Assembly (NCBI RefSeq): GCF_008923205.2
Contig: NZ_WBMS02000060.1
Location: forward strand, 1-58,478
Direction of reading: 5' to 3'
Length of the DNA stretch: 58,478 nt
Source of the DNA: Actinomadura physcomitrii
Lineage (GTDB): Bacteria > Actinomycetota > Actinomycetes > Streptosporangiales > Streptosporangiaceae
Part shown: piece after piece, positions 33,452-41,405 of the stretch
How positions within the stretch are numbered: the first letter of the stretch is position 1
How the letters are laid out: each line of letters begins with the position of its first letter
Position numbers and translations under genes: made by a program
The notes under the pieces: model-generated
Told to the model about the DNA's origin: nothing
The model's input: only the letters and a program-made list of their open reading frames with translations
Database searches by the model: none

Positions 33452-33636
33452 CCAGCGAAGCTCAGCGAAGCTACTCGGATGAGAACTTTCTCTACGTCTT
33501 CAAGGGCGCCCGCTACGCGGTCGCCGGCGGCCGCCCGCCCCGGCGCGCCGGGCGTGCGGCCTGTCCCGTCCGGTCCCGCCGCGCCGCGCCGCCCGTCCGC
33601 CTGGGTAAAGGAAGCGCCCTCTGACGGACAGTGGAG

Positions 33637-33960
33637 CTACGAGCCTGAGGTGACAGCTTCCTCCGACCGACCTATCAACTCCGCGATACGGATCAAACGG
33701 CGAACGTGTCGTGCCCCTTCACTACGCAAGCGGGGAAGGATTCTTTGGAGGTCGCGTGCACATGCCTGGAGGATGCGGGACCGCTTCGCATCGAGCACCC
33801 CACGTTCTTGCACATAGGTCGAGATGCATCCAGCCATCGCACCATCGATCTCGACCACATCGCCGTCACGGTCATCCACCTGGTACAGCTCTTCAGGCCA
33901 CGGCGCACCGAGGTGTTCGGCCCACAGCACGGTGACCTCGATAAGGACTGCCTCATTCAT
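33637..33960 (-). CDS. Hypothetical protein
   Basis: 107 aa starting MNEAVLIEVTVLWAEH, mostly helical with several Arg-rich turns (RDLQRILPRLRSE, RRLIRIAEL). The family is not recognised. Convergent with the DUF2283 gene. Codon usage and an ATG start make it a plausible gene but there is no strong ribosome site. Confidence 0.5.
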   Translation of the reverse strand: MNEAVLIEVTVLWAEHLGAPWPEELYQVDDRDGDVVEIDGAMAGCISTYVQERGVLDAKRSRILQACARDLQRILPRLRSEGARHVRRLIRIAELIGRSEEAVTSGS

Positions 33961-34275
33961 TCGAACGAGGCTATGCGGTGGCTAGAGAAGGCAGACAAGG
34001 AATCGGTGCGCTGTTTGGCTCAGCCGGTTGGACGTGTCCGAAGCGGGGGCTTCGCAGCCCCCAGCCCCCCCCCCGCGGGCCGGAGGGAACGCCCGCGCGA
34101 ATCCGTCTGTCACACCGTCTCGCCGTTCGCGCGGGCGCACCCTCCGGGACGGGTGTGGGTGCTAACGGCGGTGCTAACAACGAGGTCGGATGATCTTGGA
34201 TGCGTGTGGACGTCCGGGAGGTTGCGGCGCTGGTCAGTGGGCACGTGGGGACGCGCCTGGACGTCGCTGATCTTG
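33961..34275. other. Island right end, no clear gene
   Basis: It contains a GGGGGCT/AGCCCCC hairpin (34045-34062), a C run, and a plus-strand frame ending GVGANGGANNEVG at about 34192. That frame could be the last codons of a lost integrase but is too short to prove it. Two copies of TGGACGTC at about 34208 and 34258 lie just before attR and could be integrase arm sites. Confidence 0.35.
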
Positions 34276-34326
34276 CTTGCAAACAGAAGGTTAGGGGTTC
34301 AAGTCCCCTCGCCGGCTCCCAGCTCA
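34276..34326 (+). repeat. Right attachment repeat (attR), partial tRNA-Thr
   Basis: A 51-base copy of 28947-28997 with one mismatch (TTGC for TTGT in the anticodon). It lacks the tRNA 5' half and cannot form a tRNA. Confidence 0.85.
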
Positions 34327-34357
34327 GAGGCCCCTCGCGATCTTCGCAAGGGGCCTC
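34327..34357. terminator. Hairpin after attR
   Basis: Stem of 14 positions with one mismatch (GAGGCCCCTCGCGA / TCGCAAGGGGCCTC). It is placed as the tRNA terminator is at attL but differs in sequence, so it is probably the original chromosomal terminator of the tRNA, separated from it by the island. Confidence 0.6.
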
Positions 34358-34722
34358 TCGCACCACCGTGGGAGCCACGGGATCGGGCAGCTCGTACAGC
34401 GCGCGTCCCTTCGAAGCGGTAGGTCGCACCCGGCCTCCCCAGCCCGGCGGCGTGTACCGCACGAAGGCGTCCTCACGGCCCTGCAGGGCGTCCTGGACGG
34501 CCTCTTCGAGGCCGGGACGGGAGTAGGCAATGGCTCGCAGGCGCCACTGCCGCAGCAACGGCTGAACCTGCTTGAACCGCGCCAGGTCGTGTGCAGCGTC
34601 CAATGCCTGGTCGTACTCGGCCCGGAACTGCTCCCGGTGTGACCATGGGAGCGCGTCGTAGATCGCGGCCGGATCCTCGCCGGGATCGAGCCGCGCGGAC
34701 GGTTCCTCGGCTGGGCGGTCAT
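34330..34722 (-). pseudogene. DUF6247-like gene with 5' frameshift
   Basis: The homologous frame reads ALPWSHREQFRAEYDQALDA, then HDLARFKQVQPLLRQWRLRA and GLEEAVQDALQGREDAF, the pattern of DUF6247 proteins (small actinobacterial family often beside toxin-antitoxin genes). The only good start, ATG at 34722 reading ATGACCGCCCA, is one base out of frame with it. At the 3' end no stop occurs before attR, and the frame runs through the tRNA fragment into the island. So both ends are damaged. Confidence 0.55.
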
Positions 34723-34776
34723 GCCTTACCTGTGCACGTCGCGGAACATGCGCGGTGAGAAACCAAGGATCGCCGA

Positions 34777-35115
34777 TCAGCCGCCGGACGGGGCGTCGCG
34801 TGTGGCTTCCAGGGTGTCGACTACGACTGTTCGGTGGCTGACCGTCTCGTCATAGGACAGGAGCACGGCTTGGGCCTCCGGCTCCACCACGGCCGTGGTC
34901 AGGTCGGTGCCGGCAAAAGCCTGTATGGCCTCGTCGGACTCCCAGAGGGTCAGCACCTCCAGCTCCACCAGGTCGTCCCTGTCCAGGCGAAGCAGGTAGG
35001 CGCCTCGATGGCCGTCGAGGCTGCGGAGCGTCGGCAGCACCGAGTTGGTGAAGTGCTCGCGGTAAGCCTCCGCTCCCTCGGCGGTAGCGGTCGCGCGCCA
35101 GACTCTTGCGATCAT
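34777..35115 (-). CDS. Antibiotic-biosynthesis-monooxygenase (ABM) fold protein
   Basis: 112 aa from an ATG at 35115 (GGAG six bases upstream). A ferredoxin-like ABM fold: MIARVWRATATAEGAEAYREH at the start, SLDGHRGAYLLRL, and VLTLWESDEAIQAFAG with the conserved Trp. Members range from cofactor-free monooxygenases to haem-degrading enzymes. No catalytic call is possible. Probably transcribed after the gene at 35156. Confidence 0.8.
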   Translation of the reverse strand: MIARVWRATATAEGAEAYREHFTNSVLPTLRSLDGHRGAYLLRLDRDDLVELEVLTLWESDEAIQAFAGTDLTTAVVEPEAQAVLLSYDETVSHRTVVVDTLEATRDAPSGG

Positions 35116-35155
35116 CGTGGCTCCAGTGCGGGTATCCACGTGCGGATGCTGGTGA

Positions 35156-35635
35156 TCAGGCGGTTTTGACCTCGGCGATCGCGCCTCGCAGCGTGTCGAG
35201 GAAGGCTTTGCCGTCCGTGTCGTCACCCAGGCCGATGTAGAAGGAGGCGGGTTCCGTCGTCCCTGACCACAGTCCGGTCGCGCTGACCCCGGTGTCGATG
35301 TTCGAGGCCAGGCCGCGGCCGACGCTGACGTCCTCCAGGCGGATCGACCGGACGTGGATGCCCCGCTGCTCTCCGGCCACGGCCACGACCAGGTAGCGGG
35401 GCAGGATCAGGGCGACGGTCGTGTGCTCTTTGTCGGGGTCGCCGGACTTCGTCAGCCGCATGAGCAGGCCAGGGCGCTTGAGCCGCACGCTGCGCGTTTC
35501 GCAGCACCAGCGCGCCGCTCCCAGCACGTCGCCGAGCTGGTGCGCTTCGGCGTGCGCGGCGATCGCGTCCCGCACCGCCGGATCGAGCGATCCGGCCTCG
35601 CAGCGCCTGCTGGAACGTTCGTACAGCCGATCCAT
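35156..35635 (-). CDS. Hypothetical protein
   Basis: 159 aa from an ATG with GGGAGG seven bases upstream. Soluble. The second half has a PH-like strand pattern (HTTVALILPRYLVVAVAGE, HVRSIRLEDVSV, then PASFYIGLGDDTDGKAFLDT). I do not recognise a named family. It is followed after 40 bases by the ABM-fold gene. Confidence 0.65.
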   Translation of the reverse strand: MDRLYERSSRRCEAGSLDPAVRDAIAAHAEAHQLGDVLGAARWCCETRSVRLKRPGLLMRLTKSGDPDKEHTTVALILPRYLVVAVAGEQRGIHVRSIRLEDVSVGRGLASNIDTGVSATGLWSGTTEPASFYIGLGDDTDGKAFLDTLRGAIAEVKTA

Positions 35636-35741
35636 TTATGACCTCCCGAGATCAGCGCAAGAGTATGGGGCCGATCAGTCCTTCACCTGCGGCTTTCTGC
35701 GTCCACATGTGGACGTGCGTGCGAGGGCCTCGAGCTGCGGA

Positions 35742-36131
35742 TCAGTCGGTGTACTTCTTGCTGTACAAGGTGATCGTGGTGTTCGGCGAGACCGTGGTTC
35801 CGGGTGCGGGCTTCTGCCGGATCACGACCCAGTTCCGGTCCCACAGCAGCATCCGTCCCTGACCGGTCGCGTCTTGTTCGGCGAGCATGAACAGGCCGTG
35901 TGCCTGCATCTCGTCCTGCGCCTTCTGGTGGTTGTGGCCGACGACGTCGGGGACGCGGATCGGCTTCGCGGCGTGCGTCTTCCGCGGCGCGGCGGCCTTC
36001 GGGGCTGCGGTCACGGTGCGCGTCGGCGTTGGAGTGACGGTGACGGTCTTGGCGGGCGCGGCTGTGGAGGCGGCGGGTTCGCAGGCGGCGAGGGAGAGGA
36101 CGGTGACGCCTGCGGCGATGATCATGCGCAT
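35742..36131 (-). CDS. Lipoprotein with one PASTA domain
   Basis: 129 aa. Lipoprotein signal with lipobox LAAC at about 17-20 (MRMIIAAGVTVLSLAAC), a Thr/Pro/Ala linker, then one PASTA domain (IRVPDVVGHNHQKAQDEMQA, ending KPAPGTTVSPNTTITLYS). PASTA domains bind muropeptides/lipid II in kinases and PBPs. A free lipoprotein version would sit outside the membrane near peptidoglycan. Start ATG at 36131. Nothing clear is seen in the 252 bases upstream, which it shares with the divergent reductase gene. Confidence 0.85.
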   Translation of the reverse strand: MRMIIAAGVTVLSLAACEPAASTAAPAKTVTVTPTPTRTVTAAPKAAAPRKTHAAKPIRVPDVVGHNHQKAQDEMQAHGLFMLAEQDATGQGRMLLWDRNWVVIRQKPAPGTTVSPNTTITLYSKKYTD

Positions 36132-36383
36132 GGAGGATTCCTGTTCCCGTTGCGGATGCCGCGTCCTGTGGCGGCGTTTCTGGGACGTGCCGTACTCACC
36201 GGCCGTTGACCCTGGTGAGAGGGGTGTCGCGAGTGAGCCAGGCGGGCGGCGGTGGTTTCCCGGAGCCTTGGGAACAGGAGGCGGGGCAACACGACGCCCC
36301 AAGGATGTCGATTCGGGGGGAGGGTCTTCGTATAGGGGACGAGGGGCCGGCGGTGGGCCGGCCGTAGGTGAGGAGATCGGCTC

Positions 36384-36959
36384 GTGGGGAACCTGACTGT
36401 GGTGGAGCACGTGACGCTCGACGGGGTGATGCAGGCGCCGGCGCGGGCGGACGAGGACGAACGGGACGGGTTCCCGCACGGTGGTTGGGGGATTCCCGGG
36501 AATGACGAGGTCATGGCGTCCGAGATGGGCAAGCGGATGGGCGGGGGCGGTGCGATCCTGCTCGGCCGCCGGACGTACGAGGACCTCCACGCGGTGTGGC
36601 CCCGGCGGAAGGACAACCCGTACACCGAGGTGCTGAACCGGACGCGCAAGTACGTCGTGTCGCGGACGCTGCGGGAGCCGCTGCCGTGGCAGAACTCGGT
36701 GCTCGTGCACGGTGCGGAGGCGGTGGCGGGGATCAAGGAGCGGGAGGAGGGGCTGACGGTGCACGGCAGCGGGGAGCTCGTGCGGTCGCTGGCGCGGCTG
36801 GGGCTCGTGGACGAGTACCTGCTGCTGACCCATCCGGTGGTGCTGGGGACGGGCCGGCGGTTGTTCGCGGGGTTCGCGGAGAGGCTGCGGCTGGTGGACG
36901 CCGTCACGACGACGACCGGGGTCGTCATCGCGACCTATCGCAAACAGGGGGACGCATGA
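36384..36959 (+). CDS. Dihydrofolate-reductase-family protein (RibD C-terminal type)
   Basis: 191 aa from a GTG with GAGGAG upstream. RibD_C/DHFR-like NADPH-binding fold: LTVVEHVTLDGVMQAP, the dinucleotide-binding stretch GGGGAILLGRRTYEDL, and LTHPVVLGTGRRLF near the end. These YyaP-like reductases are of unknown substrate. It overlaps the next gene by four bases (ATGA) and leads a three-gene unit with the DGPF protein and the ECF sigma factor. Confidence 0.88.
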   Translation: MGNLTVVEHVTLDGVMQAPARADEDERDGFPHGGWGIPGNDEVMASEMGKRMGGGGAILLGRRTYEDLHAVWPRRKDNPYTEVLNRTRKYVVSRTLREPLPWQNSVLVHGAEAVAGIKEREEGLTVHGSGELVRSLARLGLVDEYLLLTHPVVLGTGRRLFAGFAERLRLVDAVTTTTGVVIATYRKQGDA

Positions 36960-37303
36960 AGCGGTACGTGTTCAACATCATCCAGCCCGTGGGCGAGAAG
37001 CCGCCGCCGGAGGAGCTGGAGAAGATCATGGCGCAGCTCGGGGAGATCCGGCGGGAGCTGGAGCTCTCGGAGGCGTGGGTGTTCGGGTGCCCGCTGCAGG
37101 AGCCGGGCGACAGCGCGGTGGTGCGGGTCGAGGGCGAGGACGTGATCGCGACGGACGGGCCGTACACCGAAAGCAAGGAGCATGTCGGCGGGTTGACGAT
37201 CGTCAAGATGGAGACGCAGGACGAGGCGCTGTGGTGGGCCGGGCGGTACTCGAGGGTGACGGGGCTGCCGGTGGAGGTGCGACCCTTCCAGGGTGAGTGC
37301 TGA
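36956..37303 (+). CDS. YCII/DGPF-domain protein
   Basis: 115 aa with a ferredoxin-like YCII fold. It carries the name-giving motif as DGPYTESKEHVGG near residue 68. DGPF proteins are the standard genetic partners of ECF42 sigma factors, and the next gene here is one, overlapping by 11 bases. Its biochemical role is unknown. Confidence 0.9.
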   Translation: MKRYVFNIIQPVGEKPPPEELEKIMAQLGEIRRELELSEAWVFGCPLQEPGDSAVVRVEGEDVIATDGPYTESKEHVGGLTIVKMETQDEALWWAGRYSRVTGLPVEVRPFQGEC

Positions 37304-38477
37304 CGACGTCGAGCGGGCGTTCCGGGAGGAGCACGGCCGCGCGGTGGCGGTGCTGGTCCGGGCGTTCGGGGATCTGGACGTCGCGGAGGAGGCCGTGCAG
37401 GACGCGTTCGCCGAGGCGGTGCGGCGGTGGCCGGTGGACGGGCCGCCGCCGAGCCCGGCGGGGTGGATCATCACGACGGCGCGGAACCGGGCGATCGACC
37501 GGCTGCGGCGGGAGGGGGCGCGGCCGGAGAAGCACGCGCAGGCGGTGCTGCTGAGCGGTCCGGCGGAGGCGGGCGCGGAGCCCGCGGTGGGCGACGACCG
37601 GTTGCGGCTGCTGTTCACGTGCTGCCATCCGGCGCTGGGGATGGCGGCGCGGGTGGCGTTGACGCTGCGGATGGTGGGCGGGTTGTCGACGGCGGAGATC
37701 GCGCGGGCGTTCCTGGTGCCGGAGGCGACGATGGCGCAGCGGCTGGTGCGGGCGAAGGCGAAGATCCGGGAGGCGCGGATCCCGTACCGGGTGCCGGGCG
37801 CGGAGGAGCTGCCGGGGCGGCTGGCCGGGGTTCTCGCGGTGGTCTATCTGGTGTTCAACGAGGGGTACCGGCGGGAGCCGACGGCGGCGGAGGCGATCCG
37901 GCTGGGGCGGGTGCTGCTGGAGCTGATGCCGGACGAGCCGGAGGTGCGGGGGCTGCTGGGGTTGATGCTGCTGGTGGAGTCGCGGCGGGCGGCGCGGGTG
38001 CGAGGCGGTGAGCTGGTGCTGCTGGCGGACCAGGATCCGGGGCTGTGGGACGGGGCGATGGCGGAGGAGGGGCGGGAGCTGGTGCGGTGGTGCCTGCGGC
38101 GCGGCCGTCCGGGCCCGTACCAGATCCAGGCGGCGATCAACGCGGTGCACAGCCGTCCGCCGACGGACTGGCGGCAGGCGCTCGCACTGTACGACCAGCT
38201 GATGGCGGTGGCGCCGAGTCCGGTGGTGGCGTTGAACCGGGCGGTGGCGGTCGCGGAGGTCGAGGGGGTGGATGCGGCGCTGCCGCTGGTCGAGGGGCTC
38301 GATCTCGGCCGGTACCACCTGTTCCATGCGGTCCGCGCGGATCTGCTGCGGCGGTCGGGACGGGACGCGGAGGCCGCCGCGGCCTATGGTGAGGCGCTCG
38401 CGCGCACACAGGACGAGGTCGAGATCGCGTTCCTGGAGCGGCGGCGCCTCGGCGTGCTGCGGGGCGGCGGGTCATGA
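37293..38477 (+). CDS. ECF42-type sigma factor with C-terminal TPR-like extension
   Basis: 394 aa from a GTG overlapping the DGPF gene. Sigma regions: 2 (DLDVAEEAVQDAFAEAVRRW) and 4 (LSTAEIARAFLVPEATMAQR), then about 220 residues with the conserved LVFNEGYRREPT and repeated helices, ending in TPR-like pairs (ALALYDQLMAVAPSPVVALN). No anti-sigma gene is present, as usual for ECF42, in which the C-terminal extension is needed for activity. Its stop is followed directly by a dead transporter gene on the other strand. Confidence 0.92.
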   Translation: MSADDVERAFREEHGRAVAVLVRAFGDLDVAEEAVQDAFAEAVRRWPVDGPPPSPAGWIITTARNRAIDRLRREGARPEKHAQAVLLSGPAEAGAEPAVGDDRLRLLFTCCHPALGMAARVALTLRMVGGLSTAEIARAFLVPEATMAQRLVRAKAKIREARIPYRVPGAEELPGRLAGVLAVVYLVFNEGYRREPTAAEAIRLGRVLLELMPDEPEVRGLLGLMLLVESRRAARVRGGELVLLADQDPGLWDGAMAEEGRELVRWCLRRGRPGPYQIQAAINAVHSRPPTDWRQALALYDQLMAVAPSPVVALNRAVAVAEVEGVDAALPLVEGLDLGRYHLFHAVRADLLRRSGRDAEAAAAYGEALARTQDEVEIAFLERRRLGVLRGGGS

Positions 38478-38683
38478 CCGGCGGTTGAGGGCCTGCCCGG
38501 CGACGAGGGCGCCGAGCGCGACGGTGAACCCGACGATCTGCCAGGCGGTGAGGATCTGGCCGAGGATCAGCAGGCCGGCGAGGGTCGCGACCATCGGCCC
38601 CAACTCGCGGGTGCGAGCGCCGCGAGGCCGAGGTCGGCGGCGTAGCGGTCGCGGAGCGAGCGGGGGGCCGCGATGGCGGTCAT
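38472..38683 (-). pseudogene. EamA-family transporter, internally deleted
   Basis: The N-terminus (SLRDRYAADLGLAALAPASWG) and C-terminus (LGPMVATLAGLLILGQILTA, then WQIVGFTVALGALVAGQ) of a DMT/EamA permease are joined directly, in different frames. About 220 residues are missing. The join lies in TTGGGG (plus strand CCCCAA, 38598-38603), which fits the ends of both halves. The gene stops after about 40 codons and cannot be functional. Confidence 0.8.
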
Positions 38684-38760
38684 CTGGATCACCCTTCTTC
38701 GGCCGTCTCGCGGTGCGCGGGCGGCACGGGCTTACCTCAATGCCAACCATCTTAACGTTG

Positions 38761-38787
38761 AGATTATTTACGAGAAGAAAGTAATCT
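38761..38787. promoter_or_regulatory. AT-rich imperfect palindrome upstream of the dead EamA gene
   Basis: AGATTATTT and AAGTAATCT arms with one mismatch, separated by nine bases, in a stretch far richer in A/T than the surroundings. It looks like a preserved regulator site and promoter of the EamA gene. The regulator is not adjacent. Confidence 0.4.
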
Positions 38788-38809
38788 ATGTCACACTTCG
38801 CGGGGCCGG

Positions 38810-39730
38810 TCAGGAACGCAGCCGGCTGACCTCGTACAGCGCGATCCCGGCGGCCACCCCCGCGTTCAGCGACTCCGCCTTGCCCGGCATCGGGATCGTC
38901 ACGAGCATGTCGCAGGTGTCGGCGACCAGGCGCCCGAGCCCCTTGCCCTCCGAGCCCACGACCAGCACGAACGGGCCGCTCGCGATCTCCAGGTCGGCGA
39001 CGGTCACGCCGCCGCGCGCGTCCAGCCCGGCGACGAAGCAGCCGGCCTTCTGGTACGCCTTCAGCTGCCGCGCCAGGTTCGTCGCCTGCGCCACCGGGAT
39101 CGTCGCGAGCGTCCCCGCGGACGACTTCCACGCGCCCGCGTTCACCCCCGCGGCGCGCCGCTCCGGCACCACCACGCCGGTGGCGCCGAACGCCGCCGCG
39201 GACCGGACGATCGCGCCGAGGTTGCGCGGGTCGGTGATCCCGTCCACCGCGACGACCAGCGGCGCCGTCCCGGTGAGCAGGTCGTCCGGATGCGCGTACC
39301 GGTACGGCTTGACCTGCAGCGCGATGCCCTGGTGGACGGCCCCGTCGGTCAGCCGGTCGAGCTCGTTCTTGCCGGTCTCCAGCAGCGGGATGCCGCGGTC
39401 GGCGGCGAGCTGGATCGACTCGCGGACCCGCTCGTCGGTGCCGGACGTCACGTACAGCGTGCTGCCGGGCACCCCGGCGCGCAGCGCCTCCACGACCGGG
39501 TTGCGGCCGGTGACCAGCTCGGGGACCTCGCCGTTCGCGCGCCGCGCTCCGGCCGGACGGCCCGTCGCGGCCGGTCGGCCCTCGGCGGCGCGTGCCGCGC
39601 GCGCGCCCGGGCCCATCGTCGGGGTGCCGGTGCGCCTGGCGTTCTTGACGGCGCGCGCCTTCTGGCGCTTGCCGTGCCAGTGCCGGTCCTCGGCCTTGGG
39701 GGTGGGACCCTTGCCCTTGCGCTTGGCCAT
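38810..39730 (-). CDS. rlmB: 23S rRNA (guanosine-2'-O-)-methyltransferase RlmB
   Basis: 306-aa SPOUT methyltransferase modifying the 2'-O of the conserved G2251. A Lys/Arg-rich N-terminal arm of about 70 residues (KRKGKGPTPKAEDRHWHGKR) precedes the substrate-binding domain (LVTGRNPVVEALRAG) and the knotted catalytic domain: DGITDPRNLGAIVRSA (motif 1), VVGSEGKGLGRL (motif 2) and IPMPGKAESLNAGVA (motif 3). It follows cysS in the same direction, the usual actinobacterial order. Confidence 0.93.
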   Translation of the reverse strand: MAKRKGKGPTPKAEDRHWHGKRQKARAVKNARRTGTPTMGPGARAARAAEGRPAATGRPAGARRANGEVPELVTGRNPVVEALRAGVPGSTLYVTSGTDERVRESIQLAADRGIPLLETGKNELDRLTDGAVHQGIALQVKPYRYAHPDDLLTGTAPLVVAVDGITDPRNLGAIVRSAAAFGATGVVVPERRAAGVNAGAWKSSAGTLATIPVAQATNLARQLKAYQKAGCFVAGLDARGGVTVADLEIASGPFVLVVGSEGKGLGRLVADTCDMLVTIPMPGKAESLNAGVAAGIALYEVSRLRS

Positions 39731-39895
39731 TGTTCGGTACGCCCCTCGCGACGGTTGCGTGCTCGCCCTCGCGGCTTGCCGGGCGGCTGAGATCTCCGGG
39801 GCGGCGCACATGCCGACGCCCGCGAACATCCGATTTTATCCGCCGCGGCCAGTGCGCGGCGCCCGCCGGACCGAACCGCACCCGGCTCGGCGCGA

Positions 39896-41299
39896 TCAGT
39901 CGCGCTTGAGTTCCCAGCGGGCGCCGTGCGGGGTGTCCTCGACGACGATCCCGGCGGCGGTGAGACCGTCGCGGATGGCGTCCGCGGACGCGTAGTCCTT
40001 GCGGGCACGCGCCGCCTGCCGCTGCTCCAGGGCCACCGCGACCAGGGCGTCCACGACGGGGCGCAGGTCATCGCCGCCGCTCTGGGTCCACTGCTCCGAC
40101 AGCGGGTCGAGGCCGAGCACCCCCGCCATCGCCCGGACGGACGCCAGATGCCCGCGGACCGCGTCCTCGTCGCCGGCCGCCAGCGCGCTGTTGCCCTCCC
40201 GGACGGTCTCGTGCAGCGTCGCGAGCGCCTGCGGGACGCCCAGGTCGTCGTTCATCGCGGCCGCGAACGCCTCAGGCACCGCGTCCGCCGGCTCGACGGC
40301 GCCCACGACCTCGCTCGCCCGCGTCACGAACCCCTCGATGCGCTGGTAGGCCGACACCGCCTCGGCGAGCGCCGCGTCGGTGTAGTCCATCAGCGACCGG
40401 TAGTGCGCGGAGGCGAGGTAGTAGCGGATCTCCGCCGGACGCGCCTTCCCGAGCAGGTCGGGCAGCAGCACCACGTTCCCGACGGACTTGCTCATCTTCT
40501 CGCCGTCCACCGTCAGCAGGCCGTTGTGCAGCCAGTACCGCGCGAACCCGTCGCCCGCCGCGCGCGACTGGGCGATCTCGTTCTCGTGGTGCGGGAAGAT
40601 CAGGTCGACGCCGCCGCCGTGGATGTCGAAGGCGGCCCCGAGATACTTGGTCGCCATCGCCGAGCACTCCAGGTGCCAGCCCGGCCGCCCGTCGCCCCAC
40701 GGCGTCTCCCAGGACGGCTCGCCGGGCTTGGCGCCCTTCCAGAGCGCGAAGTCGCGCGGGTCGCGCTTGGCGTCCTCGTTCGGGGTGTCGCCGGTCGGCC
40801 GCATGTTCTCCAGCCGCTGGTTCGACAGCTCGCCGTAGTGGTCGGCCCACGACTTCACGTCGAAGTACACGTCGCCGGCCGCGGTGTAGGCGTGCCCCTT
40901 CTCGATCAGCCGCCGGATCAGCACGATCATCTCCGGGACGTGCCCGGTGGCGCGCGGCTCGATCGTGGGCGGCAGGCATCCGAGCAGGTCGTAGCCCTGC
41001 GTGAAGACGCGCTGGTTGCCCTCGGCGACCGCGAACCACGGCACGCCGCGCTCCGCCGCCACCGCGATGATCTTGTCGTCGACGTCGGTGACGTTCCGCG
41101 CGAACGTCACCTCGTAGCCGGACGCGCGCAGCCAGCGCAGCAGCACGTCGTAGATGACACCGGACCTCAGATGGCCGATGTGCGGCGAGGCCTGCGGCGT
41201 CGCACCGCACACGTACATCCCCACGCGGCCCTCTTCGAGGGGCTCGAACGTGCGGACGCTACGGCTACCGGTGTCGTAAAGGCGCAGACTCACAGTCAC
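39896..41299 (-). CDS. cysS: Cysteinyl-tRNA synthetase
   Basis: 467-aa class I synthetase that charges tRNA-Cys. The zinc ligands include Cys in GMYVCGATPQ and in WHLECSAMA plus HHENEIAQS. HIGH is present as HIGH in SPHIGHLRSG, and KMSKS as EKMSKSVGN. The length matches the standard enzyme. The GTG at 41299 is used; a second GTG lies six bases inside. It shares the minus-strand unit with rlmB (165-base gap). Confidence 0.97.
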   Translation of the reverse strand: MTVSLRLYDTGSRSVRTFEPLEEGRVGMYVCGATPQASPHIGHLRSGVIYDVLLRWLRASGYEVTFARNVTDVDDKIIAVAAERGVPWFAVAEGNQRVFTQGYDLLGCLPPTIEPRATGHVPEMIVLIRRLIEKGHAYTAAGDVYFDVKSWADHYGELSNQRLENMRPTGDTPNEDAKRDPRDFALWKGAKPGEPSWETPWGDGRPGWHLECSAMATKYLGAAFDIHGGGVDLIFPHHENEIAQSRAAGDGFARYWLHNGLLTVDGEKMSKSVGNVVLLPDLLGKARPAEIRYYLASAHYRSLMDYTDAALAEAVSAYQRIEGFVTRASEVVGAVEPADAVPEAFAAAMNDDLGVPQALATLHETVREGNSALAAGDEDAVRGHLASVRAMAGVLGLDPLSEQWTQSGGDDLRPVVDALVAVALEQRQAARARKDYASADAIRDGLTAAGIVVEDTPHGARWELKRD

Positions 41300-41360
41300 A
41301 GGCTATTGGATCCGCCCTGACCCGCGCGGGCTCTCGCGCACCCGCGCCCCGATCTCGCGG

Positions 41361-41386
41361 GCCCCTCCGGGCTCGCCCGGAGGGGC
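41361..41386 (-). terminator. Terminator after the hydrolase gene
   Basis: 11-bp perfect stem GCCCCTCCGGG / CCCGGAGGGGC with a CTCG loop, 20 bases after the stop of the hydrolase gene and ahead of cysS. Confidence 0.75.
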
Positions 41387-41405
41387 TTGAGGACGGTGCC
41401 GCCGT

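Larger units (their letters stand above)
28952..34326. mobile_element. tRNA-Thr integrated island, about 5.3 kb, integrase not found
   Basis: The 46 bases 28952-28997 (tRNA anticodon stem to beyond the 3' end) recur exactly at 34281-34326. Allowing one mismatch the match is 51 bases. Such a repeat of a tRNA 3' end is the mark of tyrosine-integrase insertion. Between the repeats lie seven genes typical of accessory DNA and no integrase, excisionase or replication gene. The island may be a decayed or satellite element that lost its integrase. Confidence 0.8.

Noticed and set aside
33479..33817. 112-codon plus-strand gene in the island
   Set aside because: It overlaps the more plausible opposite-strand gene at 33637-33960, lacks a ribosome site, and reads as low-complexity Pro/Arg/Ser.
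28952..34326. CRISPR array or restriction-modification system in the island
   Set aside because: No spaced short repeats and no methyltransferase, nuclease or Cas motifs are visible in any frame.
34276..34326. Second tRNA-Thr gene
   Set aside because: Only the 3' half is present and the D-arm and 5' acceptor strand are missing, so it is an attachment-site copy.
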